64,000 nt of DNA from an uncultured bacterium (GCA_937949615.1 CALEDQ010000030.1:233473-297472), one strand, 5' to 3'. Positions 52,954-61,267 are shown, counted from the stretch's first letter. Numbers and translations are program-made. The notes: generated by a model from the sequence alone, not told the origin.

Positions 52954-54276
52954 TCACTCATTGCCGTAATAGAGGAAGTCGAGATCTTCTCGGGTCAGCA
53001 TTTTCGCCAGTTTGAGTGACGCCACGGTTCTTCTCAGCTGTTCAACGGTTATTGGGCCGATTACCAGAAAGTCGGTGCGTTTGTGTGCCAGTGTGTAGGC
53101 GTTGGCCATCTGGTCGGCGGTATAAGATGTCTTGTGCCTGTTGTTGAAATCTTCAGTGAATTTGACGAGACGGTTGTATCGCTCTTCGTTGGCGCAGGTG
53201 AAAATTGAATGATAGACGTTTTTCCAGTATGGATCGCCCTGAGCGTATTTTTTTCTGGCATCTTTTCTGGCGTTATCCCAGCAGGGTTCGGGCCGGTCAA
53301 GAATGCTGACGCCGCCAAGCGGTGAATAGGGCATGATCTTGATTCCCTTAAGAAAGTTTTCATCCATCATTTCTTCGTGGGTGACCTGGACGCCGCCGGC
53401 ATGAATAGCCCGTTCCGACATTTCAAAAAGTGAAAAATAAGGGCTGTTGAAAACCGGTTTCGCGAGATCGGGCTGTTTTTTTGCCAGCGCCAGCGACCTG
53501 GTGATTCTGTGGGGTTTCCAGTTTGACCAGCCGAGGAATGTGTATTTATCGCGGATATCGTTGGAACTGAGGGCTGCCATTATGGTTTTAACGGAATTCT
53601 GGCTTCTCTTGATCGGTTCGAAATTGATAAAATCGCCGTCATCTCTGTGCATGAGGTAGACATCAGGGTTTCCCTGCAGGTTTTTGATGGTATTGCCAAG
53701 TTCTTCGCCGATTCTTCCGGCGATCTGCTCTTTGCTGCCGAACAGGCGGCTGGCATAGGTTCCGTCGGTCGAATTCGGCAGATCTGTATAGCCTTCGGCC
53801 ATGATATTTTTTGCTTTCAGCAGTTCCTGAAGGCAGAAGGAGTTCTCACCGGCTGGCAGCTTCTTTGACCAGAAAAGGTCAAATGGAAACCCGCCTTTTG
53901 AAAGGGTGTATATTTTTTTGCCCGGGTTTTTCTGTCGATATGCCGCCAGCCAGTTTCCGAGCCGGTATTCGACGTCGCCGACATAAATTGGTGAGGTGTC
54001 AAAAAGGTTGATTCCGAGGCGCACGGCTTCGTCGAACAGGTTGTTGATGCTCTGCTCGGTTATTTTTCTCGGAACTTCGCCATACCAGTCTTCCTGTGCC
54101 AGATGGTCCGTTCCCATGATCAATCGGGAAAATTTAACCCGTTCGTTCTTTTCGTTGCGGACTTCAATGTATTCCATCCCTTCCGTTGCCGGATCCGATG
54201 CGAACAGAATATTTACATCGAGAAAGCCGGTAAAGAACAGAATGGTAAGCAGCAGCAACGCGGGAATTCTTTTCAT
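52954..54276 (-). CDS. Exported aldo/keto reductase family protein
   Basis: 440 residues. The N-terminal signal (MKRIPALLLLTILFFTGFLD, then ILFAS) predicts export. The rest is an aldo/keto reductase barrel: FDTSPIYVGDVEYRLG holds catalytic Asp and Tyr, TLSKGG the Lys, and YLMHRDD the His. SPLGG and the C-terminal NADP-binding-like FLVIGPITVEQL are also present. Most family members are cytoplasmic and NADPH-dependent, so an exported copy is unusual. It is longer than the typical 320-350 residues through the signal and internal insertions. Confidence 0.85.
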   Translation of the reverse strand: MKRIPALLLLTILFFTGFLDVNILFASDPATEGMEYIEVRNEKNERVKFSRLIMGTDHLAQEDWYGEVPRKITEQSINNLFDEAVRLGINLFDTSPIYVGDVEYRLGNWLAAYRQKNPGKKIYTLSKGGFPFDLFWSKKLPAGENSFCLQELLKAKNIMAEGYTDLPNSTDGTYASRLFGSKEQIAGRIGEELGNTIKNLQGNPDVYLMHRDDGDFINFEPIKRSQNSVKTIMAALSSNDIRDKYTFLGWSNWKPHRITRSLALAKKQPDLAKPVFNSPYFSLFEMSERAIHAGGVQVTHEEMMDENFLKGIKIMPYSPLGGVSILDRPEPCWDNARKDARKKYAQGDPYWKNVYHSIFTCANEERYNRLVKFTEDFNNRHKTSYTADQMANAYTLAHKRTDFLVIGPITVEQLRRTVASLKLAKMLTREDLDFLYYGNE

Positions 54277-54455
54277 CTCAATTTCTCCAGAGCCTGATTT
54301 TCAGACTATTCATTAGTTTTCAATTGTCATTCAAAGACATAAAACTATATCACTTTTTCCATCTTTGATCAGCCGTTTGCACCTGCATATAAAACCGGCG
54401 TTTTTGTGGCCATTCGACTGTTTACAAAATCTGAAAGCCCGCAATAAATGGCTAA

Positions 54456-54493
54456 AAAAACAACCGGCCCCAATTCAGGGACCGGTTGTTTTT
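54456..54493 (-). terminator. Terminator after the I42 inhibitor gene
   Basis: A 12-bp stem (54456-54467 with 54482-54493, AACAACCGG core) is followed by a T-tract on the minus strand, just past the inhibitor stop at 54501. The A/T flanks could also allow termination on the plus strand. Confidence 0.75.
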
Positions 54494-54500
54494 AAGGCAG

Positions 54501-54965
54501 TTACTTAATTTTGACGTTCAGGACGATTGCCTTTTCCGGTTCATCTTCAGACCAGGGCCGCTTATACCAGAAAACCAGTCTGGTTTCCCCGGCTTTTTTG
54601 GCGCGAAACGTAAAGGTTTTGACACCGCCGGCACCAACTTTAACAGGAGCATCAGATTTTTCCTGATTTTGTGCAGCATCGACATAGACCGATTCAGTCA
54701 CTTCAAGCAATGATGGCTTGAAATCTTCAATTTCCCAGTCGTATCCCGTAGTGATGTTTCCTTCGAGAGAAACTTTCAGCTGAAAACCTTTGGATACCTG
54801 GACTTCCTGACCATCAGCGGGAAAAATGACCTCAGCATCCTGAGCCACTGTTTCCTGAGTTTCAACAGTCTGAGTTACGCTGGCAGTTTCGGCAGCCAGG
54901 CAGTTTGCCGGCATTCCGAAGAATGCCATTCCGAATAAAAGGGCAAAAACGAATGACTTTCTCAT
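54501..54965 (-). CDS. Secreted chagasin/ICP-type (family I42) cysteine peptidase inhibitor
   Basis: 154 residues with a signal peptide (cleavage after about residue 25, LAAE). The mature domain has the three inhibitory loops of the chagasin family: NITTGYDW at 70-77 (family NPTTGYxW), GAGGVKTFTFRA at 111-122 and KRPWSEDEP at 135-143. Such inhibitors block papain-like cysteine peptidases. Here it would act in the periplasm or outside the cell. Monocistronic, with its own terminator. Confidence 0.88.
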   Translation of the reverse strand: MRKSFVFALLFGMAFFGMPANCLAAETASVTQTVETQETVAQDAEVIFPADGQEVQVSKGFQLKVSLEGNITTGYDWEIEDFKPSLLEVTESVYVDAAQNQEKSDAPVKVGAGGVKTFTFRAKKAGETRLVFWYKRPWSEDEPEKAIVLNVKIK

Positions 54966-55223
54966 AAACGCTCCATATTTGAATTTTCCAACCTGACTTT
55001 GTTTCAGAAACAGAAATTATCACAGTCCTGGCAAAAAGTAACCATGCATAATGCGTCGAACCGGGCAGACTTTGCAAATTTTTGCAACAGAATCTCGTTA
55101 CGTAAACAAAACCTGCGGCTTTGACCATTTTGAACAATCTGAGACAGAAACAGACATTCTGGCACCTCTCAGCGACAAGTTCTGACACATGAACCAGACG
55201 CTAATCTCAGCAAATCAATGCAA
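54966..55223. other. Intergenic region between divergent inhibitor and ankyrin genes
   Basis: About 260 bases with no supportable gene. It carries the ribosome-binding region of the inhibitor and a TTGCAA-type palindrome near 55073. The promoter for the ankyrin gene follows immediately. Confidence 0.5.
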
Positions 55224-55252
55224 TTGCTCTCGCCGGCCTTTTTTCTTATACT
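55224..55252 (+). promoter_or_regulatory. Promoter of the ankyrin-repeat protein gene
   Basis: TTGCTC (55224-55229), a 17-bp spacer and TATACT (55247-55252). Transcription would start near 55259, which excludes the upstream in-frame ATG at 55189 and supports translation from 55294. Confidence 0.6.
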
Positions 55253-55293
55253 GTAGTCTGAATCGAAACAATCCTGTTGTGAAGGTGGATTTA

Positions 55294-57057
55294 ATGCTCA
55301 GAAAACTTATTCCGTTCGCCCTGTTATTTTCATTTCAGTCGGCGGCATTTGCCGAAAACATTGAAGAAATCATAAACAACCGGCAGCCAGGCGCCCTCCT
55401 GAAACTGACACGGGCGATCCGTGAGGGCGCCGACGTCAACAAACCTGGAGAAGACGGCAGCACTCCTCTCGCAACTGCCATTTTGACCAATTGTGATCGA
55501 ACGATCATCAAAGCCCTTATCGATGCAGGTGCAAAGCTTGATGCCGCGACCCAAAGAGACGTCATGAGCGCCTTTTCGGTTTTTCGTGACGATGAAACTA
55601 CTCTCAAGTTTCTGGTTTCAGAAGGATTCAAAATTGATCTCGAAGTTCTTAAAGCTGCAACCGGCAACAAGAGCCTGAAAATGTTCAAGACTGCTCTCGA
55701 ACTCTATGGCAGCTCGAATTTAACTGACGAGCAGGGCTTTAGTCTTCTGCACAGTGCGGCAGCGAATGCGAGGAATCCGGAAATCGTTTCCTTTCTGCTG
55801 CAGCGCGGCCTCGGCGTCAATGATAAGGCAGCCCCGGGAACAACTCCCATGTTTCTTGCCGCTGCCCGCAATTCCGACCCGCGCATTGTTGCGATGCTTG
55901 CCGCCGCCGGAGCCAGCCTGGAAACGGTCGACGCCGAAGGCCGCACAGCCCTTTCCAGCGCGATTCATTACAACAAAAACCGCGAAGTTGCCGAAACTCT
56001 GATAAAGCTCGGGGCGAAGGTTAACACAAAAGACGAAAATGGTCTGACACCGCTGATGCTCGCGGTGGTTGAGCCGGGCAACGAAAGTCTGGCGCAGGCG
56101 CTTATCAGGCGGGGCGCACAGGTAAATGCCCGCGACAAAAAGGGATCAACGGCGTTGATCTGGGCATGTGGGGTTAAGGGCAACGAAAAGATTATCGCCA
56201 TGCTTCTCAAAGCCGGCGCTGCGCCAGATCCGGTCGCAGAAAACAATGTCACAGCTCTGAGCATGGCCATTCACAGCGCGCTTCATAACGGCGCCGCCAA
56301 GGAACCCATAAGCGCCAGGGTTATCGAACTGCTTTTGCGGCATGGAGTCAAACTGACACGCAGGAGCCAGCTTTTTCCTGAAGTATGGTTGCTTTCAGCA
56401 GCTGCAGAAGACGGTTTGAATCTTGCAAGAAAACTGCGGCGCCAGGGAATCGACGTTAATTTTTCTGACAAAGATGGCATAACAGCTTTGATGGCAGCGG
56501 CTATGAGCAACACAAACCCCGAAATGGTCAAATTTCTGCTCGCTTCGGGTGCCAGAATCGATATGGTCAGCAGGCATGGCGCCTCTGCCCTTCTCTATGC
56601 TGCGCAGTATAACAATTCGGCGGTGGTAAAGCTCCTGCTTGCCGAAGCCGAAAAAATTGCCGGAAAACCCGTTTCTGCTGCTGAACTGCTTCTCAGAGCC
56701 GCGGGCAATACCGACCCTGAAGTCGTGCAGCTTTTCCTGGACAGGCAAATTGACGTCAATTCGACTGATGACAGTGGCAGAACGCCGCTGTTTTTCGCAG
56801 CCAGGTTTTCGACACCGGAGGTCGTAAAAACGCTTGTTGCGGCCGGGGCAGATGTAAACATCTGTGATAAATATGGTTTCTCGGCGCTCATGGCGGCGGC
56901 CGAAATGACTGTCAGTCCTGAAACAATCAAAATTCTTGTCGATGCCGGCGCCAGAATAGATTGCGTCGACAGCGAGCACGGCAGGACCGCCCTTGATTTT
57001 GCGCTAGAGAATGAAAATCTCAAAGATACTGAGGTTATCGGTCTTCTGCGGCGCTGA
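55294..57057 (+). CDS. Exported ankyrin-repeat protein
   Basis: 587 residues from ATG 55294, which directly begins a signal peptide (MLRKLIPFALLFSFQSAAFA) and has AAGGTGG upstream. The mature protein is a chain of about a dozen and a half ankyrin repeats, recognisable by recurring units such as DGSTPLATAI, EGRTALSSAI, NGLTPLMLAV and DDSGRTPLFFAAR with LLxxGA. Ankyrin arrays mediate protein binding, and the signal peptide places this one in the periplasm or beyond. Partner unknown. Confidence 0.9.
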   Translation: MLRKLIPFALLFSFQSAAFAENIEEIINNRQPGALLKLTRAIREGADVNKPGEDGSTPLATAILTNCDRTIIKALIDAGAKLDAATQRDVMSAFSVFRDDETTLKFLVSEGFKIDLEVLKAATGNKSLKMFKTALELYGSSNLTDEQGFSLLHSAAANARNPEIVSFLLQRGLGVNDKAAPGTTPMFLAAARNSDPRIVAMLAAAGASLETVDAEGRTALSSAIHYNKNREVAETLIKLGAKVNTKDENGLTPLMLAVVEPGNESLAQALIRRGAQVNARDKKGSTALIWACGVKGNEKIIAMLLKAGAAPDPVAENNVTALSMAIHSALHNGAAKEPISARVIELLLRHGVKLTRRSQLFPEVWLLSAAAEDGLNLARKLRRQGIDVNFSDKDGITALMAAAMSNTNPEMVKFLLASGARIDMVSRHGASALLYAAQYNNSAVVKLLLAEAEKIAGKPVSAAELLLRAAGNTDPEVVQLFLDRQIDVNSTDDSGRTPLFFAARFSTPEVVKTLVAAGADVNICDKYGFSALMAAAEMTVSPETIKILVDAGARIDCVDSEHGRTALDFALENENLKDTEVIGLLRR

Positions 57058-57079
57058 TGCAGCGGACTTTGTCTAATTC

Positions 57080-57108
57080 TTGCTTTTGCGCCGGCTTTGG
57101 GCTATACT
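57080..57108 (+). promoter_or_regulatory. Promoter of ssrA
   Basis: TTGCTT (57080-57085), 17-bp spacer, TATACT (57103-57108). A start near 57115 gives a tmRNA precursor with a leader of about 29 nt for RNase P removal. Confidence 0.65.
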
Positions 57109-57143
57109 TTTATCAGTGGTTGTTTACTACAACTGACGGAATC

Positions 57144-57503
57144 GGGGGCGACCTGGTTTCGACGGGGAGCGTGATCATCCACCTGCCATTCGAGGTTGAT
57201 CGAAGGGCCTCGTTATAAAATCGATCAAACATTAACTGCCAACGAAGAACTGGCACTCGCAGCCTAATTTGCTGTGACGGTCCCTCAGCTGATTCTGCCG
57301 GTAAGCACTGAGACGACCGTAGACAAAACCGGCTGGGCTTAATACCGGGCCACTGGGGTACAAAGTCGAGATTTTCCAGACGGATCGGACGAGTAGAGAC
57401 CCGCCTGTGGGTTACGAAAGTCTTAAACAAATAAACGCAGGATATAATGGTAGACGGTGTCTGTGAACCTTTTCGGACGCGGGTTCGATTCCCGCCGCCT
57501 CCA
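57144..57503 (+). ncRNA. ssrA: Transfer-messenger RNA (tmRNA)
   Basis: A 360-nt tmRNA. The 5' end GGGGGCGACCTGGTTTCGAC and the 3' T-arm GGGTTCGATTCCC plus CGCCTCC A form the tRNA-like domain, with GGGGGCG pairing CGCCTCC (one G-U). Discriminator A is at 57503; the terminal CCA is not encoded. The tag reading frame runs from resume codon GCC (57238) to TAA (57265-57267) and encodes ANEELALAA, with the upstream TTAACT matching the position of the usual resume-codon context. The tag ends in the proteolytic signal ALAA. It rescues stalled ribosomes together with SmpB (not in the window). Its 3' end acts as the repeat unit of the island to the right. Confidence 0.97.
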
Positions 57504-57522
57504 ATGCGCAAATCCTCGTCCG
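57495..57522 (+). repeat. ssrA 3'-end repeat R1 (candidate attachment site)
   Basis: CCGCCTCCA (57495-57503), an 11-nt spacer and CTCGTCCG (57515-57522). The same arrangement with the same spacer length recurs at 59746 and 63367. ssrA 3' ends are classical integration sites. Confidence 0.7.
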
Positions 57523-57555
57523 TGGCGAGGATTTTCCGCTTTCAGAGCGGTTTTA
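57510..57555 (+). terminator. Tandem terminators of ssrA
   Basis: First hairpin AAATCCTCG (57510-57518) with CGAGGATTT (57526-57534), then CCGCT (57536-57540) with AGCGG (57546-57550) followed by TTTT. Confidence 0.8.
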
Positions 57556-57566
57556 TATAATTTTAC

Positions 57567-57585
57567 ATTTGAGAATTTCTCAAAT
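57567..57585. promoter_or_regulatory. Candidate operator of the first toxin-antitoxin pair
   Basis: Perfect inverted repeat ATTTGAGA-ATT-TCTCAAAT, six bases after a TATAAT (57556-57561) that could be the -10 element. Placed 80 bp before the antitoxin, as expected for autoregulation; no good -35 is seen. Confidence 0.45.
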
Positions 57586-57666
57586 AATCAAAGTTCATCG
57601 GCAACTGGAATATTTGCCGATGGTAAGGCCGTTCTGGCGACATTACTCTGCCGCCGGAGATTTCTT

Positions 57667-57900
57667 ATGGCAACAACAGCAACGATGGCCACCATGATTA
57701 AAATGCTTGAATCGCTTCCGGAACAGGTTCAGGAACGTGTAATGGAACATCTTCGCGAATACCTCGAAGAAATTAAGGATGAGGCCAACTGGAACGACTC
57801 ATTTGCCAAAAGCCAGAGCAAATTGATTGCTGCTGCCAAACAGGCCAGAAAAGATGTAAAGAACGGCAAATCTGAACCCATGGACCTGAAAAAACTATGA
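57667..57900 (+). CDS. Putative antitoxin of a type II toxin-antitoxin pair
   Basis: 77-residue, highly charged, helical protein (SLPEQVQERVMEHLREYLEE; a Lys-rich C-terminus). It resembles small RelB/Phd-like antitoxins in size, order and coupling but has no decisive motif. The stop overlaps the toxin start (ATGA). ATG 57667 is preceded by CCGGAGA; longer frames reaching back into ssrA are rejected. Confidence 0.7.
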   Translation: MATTATMATMIKMLESLPEQVQERVMEHLREYLEEIKDEANWNDSFAKSQSKLIAAAKQARKDVKNGKSEPMDLKKL

Positions 57901-58160
57901 ATTCGGCAACTCTGCCGTCTTTCTGGGAAAACTATCGCAACCTCGACAGAAGCACAAGGATTCAGGCAAGAAAAGCTTATCGACTCTGGTCTGAAAACCA
58001 GTTTCACCCATCTTTACGATTCAAGTGCATCAACCGTGAAGAAAACATCTGGTCAGTGCGGCTTTCTCTCGGCTACCGTGCTCTAGGCATTCTCGACGAA
58101 GATACAATTACCTGGTTCTGGGTCGGCAATCACGACGATTACGAGAAATTCTTTGGCTAA
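57897..58160 (+). CDS. RelE/ParE-like type II toxin
   Basis: 87 residues with the RelE/ParE-superfamily pattern: helical N-terminus (RSTRIQARKAYRLWSEN), then strands (FKCINREENIWSVRL, GYRALGIL) and the C-terminal TWFWVGNHDDYEKFF typical of this toxin group. Such toxins are mRNA interferases or gyrase poisons. Coupled to the antitoxin upstream; first cargo of the island next to ssrA. Confidence 0.8.
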   Translation: MNSATLPSFWENYRNLDRSTRIQARKAYRLWSENQFHPSLRFKCINREENIWSVRLSLGYRALGILDEDTITWFWVGNHDDYEKFFG

Positions 58161-58400
58161 GACCATTTTAAGCAACAGCGCGACTCTCCTCAATCTGACA
58201 AAATCTAAAACTCTTTCTGGTTTTCTGGCCTTCGAAGGCCATAAAAGCGGAATAATCACCAGTTGTCATCTTCAGATTGGTTCGTCAAAAATCTTTTCCA
58301 GAAAAGGTTTTCAATTGCTCTTTACCAAATTTACCGGGATTTCATCTTAGTGCTGGCCGTGTTGAATTGGTGCAGTTTTTGATAAGAATTCGGAATTTAA
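58161..58400. other. Intergenic region in cassette 1
   Basis: 240 bases between the toxin and the convergent zinc-ribbon gene. A 65-codon frame is present but lacks a ribosome-binding site and any recognisable feature. Nothing else is seen. Confidence 0.4.
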
Positions 58401-58628
58401 TCAGCCGCCATTCTGAGCAATCTTACTTGCGATTCGCTTATACCTTTTGGCGCAGTTTGGGCAGACCCGAATCATCTTGTTATTATCGACCTTAACCTCA
58501 TAGAAACGTCGGGCAATTGGCACTTTGCATTCTTCGCATCTGCCAGGGCTCTTCCAGAAAAAGATAAACTTGTTAACAGCCTTTAAAAAATCGATCAGGG
58601 AGAACAGGCATCCTTTTTTTCGACTCAA
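58401..58628 (-). CDS. Small zinc-ribbon protein
   Basis: 75 residues with two CxxC pairs (Cys31/34 and Cys56/59) separated by 21 residues, a zinc-ribbon pattern, and basic ends. The start is TTG, supported by a strong GGAGGGG ribosome-binding site seven bases upstream. No family named. It lies in the accessory block and is divergent from the channel gene. Confidence 0.6.
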   Translation of the reverse strand: MSRKKGCLFSLIDFLKAVNKFIFFWKSPGRCEECKVPIARRFYEVKVDNNKMIRVCPNCAKRYKRIASKIAQNGG

Positions 58629-58761
58629 AGTAACCCCTCCTGCAAATTTTATTTAGATGATACGCTCAAAATGTATTGTTTGAAAACCCACAATTCAAGT
58701 ATTCTGAAAACTCGTTGCCTACAACGTAATTTTCAGAAATTTCCAAAGAAGAAGTTAAGGA

Positions 58762-59589
58762 ATGTCTTTTTACAAAAACCTCCAGACAAGAGTATGGGAA
58801 ATCGTTGACACACCGAAACCCAATGATAATTTCAGCAAGTCCTTTGATTTATTTATCCTTGCTCTAATCATTTTAAATGTTTGTGCTGTTATTGCTGGCT
58901 CGGTAAGATGGATTGATAGCCAATATAATACCAGTCTTGAATTCTTTGAGTTGGTGTCGGTTCTGGTTTTTTCTGTAGAATATCTTCTCCGTGCCTGGTC
59001 TTGCGTGGTTCAAGAAAAGTATAGAGCCTCCATTTCAGGCCGTATAAGCTATCTTGCCACACCCATGCAGATAATTGACCTGATAGCGATATTGCCATTT
59101 TTCCTGCCATTTGTGGGAATTGATCTTCGGACATTGAGAATTTTCCGCCTCTTAAGGGTTATCAGAATCGCCAAACTTGGAAGATACTACTCCTCACTCA
59201 ATCTTATAAAGCGGGTTGTTGCTGGCAAAAAGGAAGAGTTAATCTTAACCTCTGTGCTGATGATGTTCTTGCTGATCATATCGTCTTCCATAATTTTTCA
59301 TTTTGAGTCAACGCTTCAACCCAATGTTTTTTCAAGCATTCCAGCAACGATGTGGTGGGCTATTGCAACCCTCACAACTGTTGGCTATGGTGATATGATC
59401 CCACAAACACCCATTGGCCAATTCCTGGCTTCAATTATTTCAATACTTGGCATAGGGATGTTCGCGCTGCCTACAGGGATACTAGGTGCTGGCTTCATCG
59501 AGGAAATCGGAAAAACCAAAAAAAATCCTAGGGAACCCCTTCTTTGTCCACATTGTGGGCAAAAAATTGACAATAAAATGCAGCAATAA
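58762..59589 (+). CDS. Voltage-gated potassium channel (Kv-like, six-helix)
   Basis: 275 residues. S1-S4 voltage sensor: S4 (residues 121-141) has Arg at 123, 126, 129, 132 and 135 and Lys138, an unbroken every-third-residue pattern. The pore (S5-P-S6, about 160-250) has the selectivity filter TVGYGD at 206-211. A short cytoplasmic tail ends in one zinc-knuckle half, CPHCGQKI (262-269). It should form a tetrameric K+ channel in the inner membrane. The gene is AT-rich compared with the left part of the window and sits alone between two ssrA-end repeats, suggesting acquisition by transfer. Confidence 0.93.
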   Translation: MSFYKNLQTRVWEIVDTPKPNDNFSKSFDLFILALIILNVCAVIAGSVRWIDSQYNTSLEFFELVSVLVFSVEYLLRAWSCVVQEKYRASISGRISYLATPMQIIDLIAILPFFLPFVGIDLRTLRIFRLLRVIRIAKLGRYYSSLNLIKRVVAGKKEELILTSVLMMFLLIISSSIIFHFESTLQPNVFSSIPATMWWAIATLTTVGYGDMIPQTPIGQFLASIISILGIGMFALPTGILGAGFIEEIGKTKKNPREPLLCPHCGQKIDNKMQQ

Positions 59590-59745
59590 TAGCGGTGGTC
59601 TGAGAAAATTGGTCAAGCTGACAGGTTTTAAGCAGGAATCGAACCGGCATCCAAAAGTCGCAATCAAACTTGCTATGCTTGTCTGGTCGTGATATTTTTA
59701 GACAAAACTTTGGCTAATTTGTATGAGGAAATAGCTCAGTGTGGA

Positions 59746-59798
59746 CCGCCTCCACGGTTTGAAAACTCGTCCGCTTTGCAAAAAAGCGGGCGAGTTTT
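59746..59798 (+). repeat. ssrA 3'-end repeat R2 with terminator
   Basis: CCGCCTCCA (59746-59754), 11-nt spacer, then CTCGTCCG (59766-59773) inside a 13-bp terminator stem (59762-59774 with 59786-59798). It matches R3 over about 50 bases and R1 in the two conserved blocks and spacing. The hairpin can terminate both the channel gene and the convergent antitoxin. Confidence 0.8.
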
Positions 59799-59813
59799 CT
59801 TATTAGAGATCTG

Positions 59814-60908
59814 TCACAATTCAGGCAGAATGCTTTCAATGCAAAGCTTGAACTCATTGAGATTACGATAGCTGAGCATTTTTTCATGTTGCAGGTAGCC
59901 AACGATTATTCCCGGGTGAATGCCCAAATCTTGCGCACACTGCTCAACCCTGAGACCCGAAATTCTTGCCAGGCCTTTGAAATGATGACGAATTTCTTCA
60001 TACTTTAAATGTTCAGCGGCAAAATCGTTTGCTTCTCTTTCTTCTGAGTGACTGTCGAGCAGGTCTGTATTATCAAGGCTGTCGATGAAAACAGGGGATT
60101 TGATCTTGTTTGCATGCAGGAGAACGTGGCCTATTTCGTGAGCAATGGTAAACCAGAAGTTGTCGTTTCTTTTGTATCTTCCGGTCAACGCAATTACCGG
60201 ATTGTTCTTAACCCAGTAGGCAGCGCCATCTGTGTAGGTTTTTTCAAGATTCGGGATAATCAGAAAGATTATGCCGGTTTTTCTCAATTCTTTGATGAAA
60301 TCCTGAATTCCGGTTTCAAGTGTGGAATAGCGTGCGATTTCATTGGCAAGCTTCTGGAGCCTGGTTTTGGAGTATTCTGGAACATCCTTTTGCTTTTCAG
60401 CTTCTATTTCTACTTTTCTCAGCCAGGTTTGAGCAAAGAAGGCGTTAAATTTACTTGAAAAGGCCTCTGATTTTCTGAAACAGGCATTTACCCTTTCTTC
60501 AAGAAAGTCGAATTTGAGATCTTCTATGTTCCAGAAATTTTTGGCAGCATCGAAAAGTTCTTCTTTATTTTTGGGCAGCCAGCCTTTTTTTTGCATGTCT
60601 CTCACCGGCATGCGCTTGAAGATTTCAGCTCTAACAGCAGTTTCATCGAACTGATTGTCGGGCTCAAAACTTTTTCGGTATTGTGCGTCAAGGTTTATCC
60701 AGAATTCAGGGCTCTGCTGAAAGGTTGAGCTGAGCAAACGCGCCATATTAATGGTTATCGGAGCAGCGTTAGTCAGTATCTGGCTCAGATGCTTTTCGCT
60801 GATGTCCAGAATTTCAGCCAGATCCTTCTGCGACCAGCCATAGAATTCCATTTCATCTTTTATTACATCGCCAGGGCCTATTGCCTTAAAGGGTTTCAGG
60901 TTTGTCAT
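59814..60908 (-). CDS. HigA-type antitoxin fused to an ImmA/IrrE metallopeptidase domain
   Basis: 364 residues from ATG 60908, which has GGGAG upstream; an in-frame ATG at 60926 would add six residues. The N-terminal XRE/HigA helix-turn-helix (about 10-80; GWSQKDLAEILDISEKHLSQIL) binds DNA. The middle is helical. The C-terminal half has the zinc peptidase motif HEIGH (in FTIAHEIGHVLLHA) and EREANDFAAEHL, typical of ImmA/IrrE peptidases. The gene follows the toxin gene by about 25 nt, toxin first. The peptidase may cleave a regulator or the antitoxin itself; that is inference. Confidence 0.88.
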   Translation of the reverse strand: MTNLKPFKAIGPGDVIKDEMEFYGWSQKDLAEILDISEKHLSQILTNAAPITINMARLLSSTFQQSPEFWINLDAQYRKSFEPDNQFDETAVRAEIFKRMPVRDMQKKGWLPKNKEELFDAAKNFWNIEDLKFDFLEERVNACFRKSEAFSSKFNAFFAQTWLRKVEIEAEKQKDVPEYSKTRLQKLANEIARYSTLETGIQDFIKELRKTGIIFLIIPNLEKTYTDGAAYWVKNNPVIALTGRYKRNDNFWFTIAHEIGHVLLHANKIKSPVFIDSLDNTDLLDSHSEEREANDFAAEHLKYEEIRHHFKGLARISGLRVEQCAQDLGIHPGIIVGYLQHEKMLSYRNLNEFKLCIESILPEL

Positions 60909-60932
60909 TTTTTTCTCCCGTTTCATGGGTAA

Positions 60933-61247
60933 TCAGTATTTTTTCCCATGGTCCCAGATGTCGGTAATAAAAACTTTTCCTGTTTTCATTTGTTCGTCGG
61001 CAAACTCGATTCTGAAAACCAGTCGATATTGCTGATTAAGTCTTATTGAGAAAGTACTTGTGTGTCCGTGCATCTTTTCGAAATTCATTGATGGCGGAAT
61101 TCTTAAATCATCAATGGTTACCGAAGCCTTTATGCGTTCAACCCGTTCTACGAATTTTTCAGCGATACCAGGTGGTAATCGCAGTTTATTCGATTTTCCT
61201 GTTGTATAGAGTTTGATTAACTCTCTATTCTCTATTTCAAATTCCAT
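60933..61247 (-). CDS. HigB/RelE-like toxin
   Basis: 104 residues of the RelE/HigB superfamily: NKLRLPPGIAEKFVERVERI, LRIPPSMNFEKMHG, TFSIRLNQQYRLVFRI and the C-terminal VFITDIWDHGKKY. Most likely a ribosome-dependent mRNA interferase neutralised by the downstream HigA-ImmA protein. Transcribed from the promoter at 61268-61295. Confidence 0.88.
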   Translation of the reverse strand: MEFEIENRELIKLYTTGKSNKLRLPPGIAEKFVERVERIKASVTIDDLRIPPSMNFEKMHGHTSTFSIRLNQQYRLVFRIEFADEQMKTGKVFITDIWDHGKKY

Positions 61248-61267
61248 CCAGATATCCCGTCACTAAG

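Noticed and set aside
57457..57666. N-terminal extension of the first antitoxin back into ssrA
   Set aside because: It would read through the tmRNA 3' end and two terminators; ATG 57667 has its own ribosome-binding site.
58153..58350. 65-codon frame after the first toxin
   Set aside because: No ribosome-binding site, no recognisable protein character and overlap with the toxin end.
59728..59754. tRNA-like 5' segment (ggaaatagctcagtgtgg) before repeat R2
   Set aside because: It resembles a tRNA D-arm, but no anticodon arm, T-arm or acceptor pairing follows.
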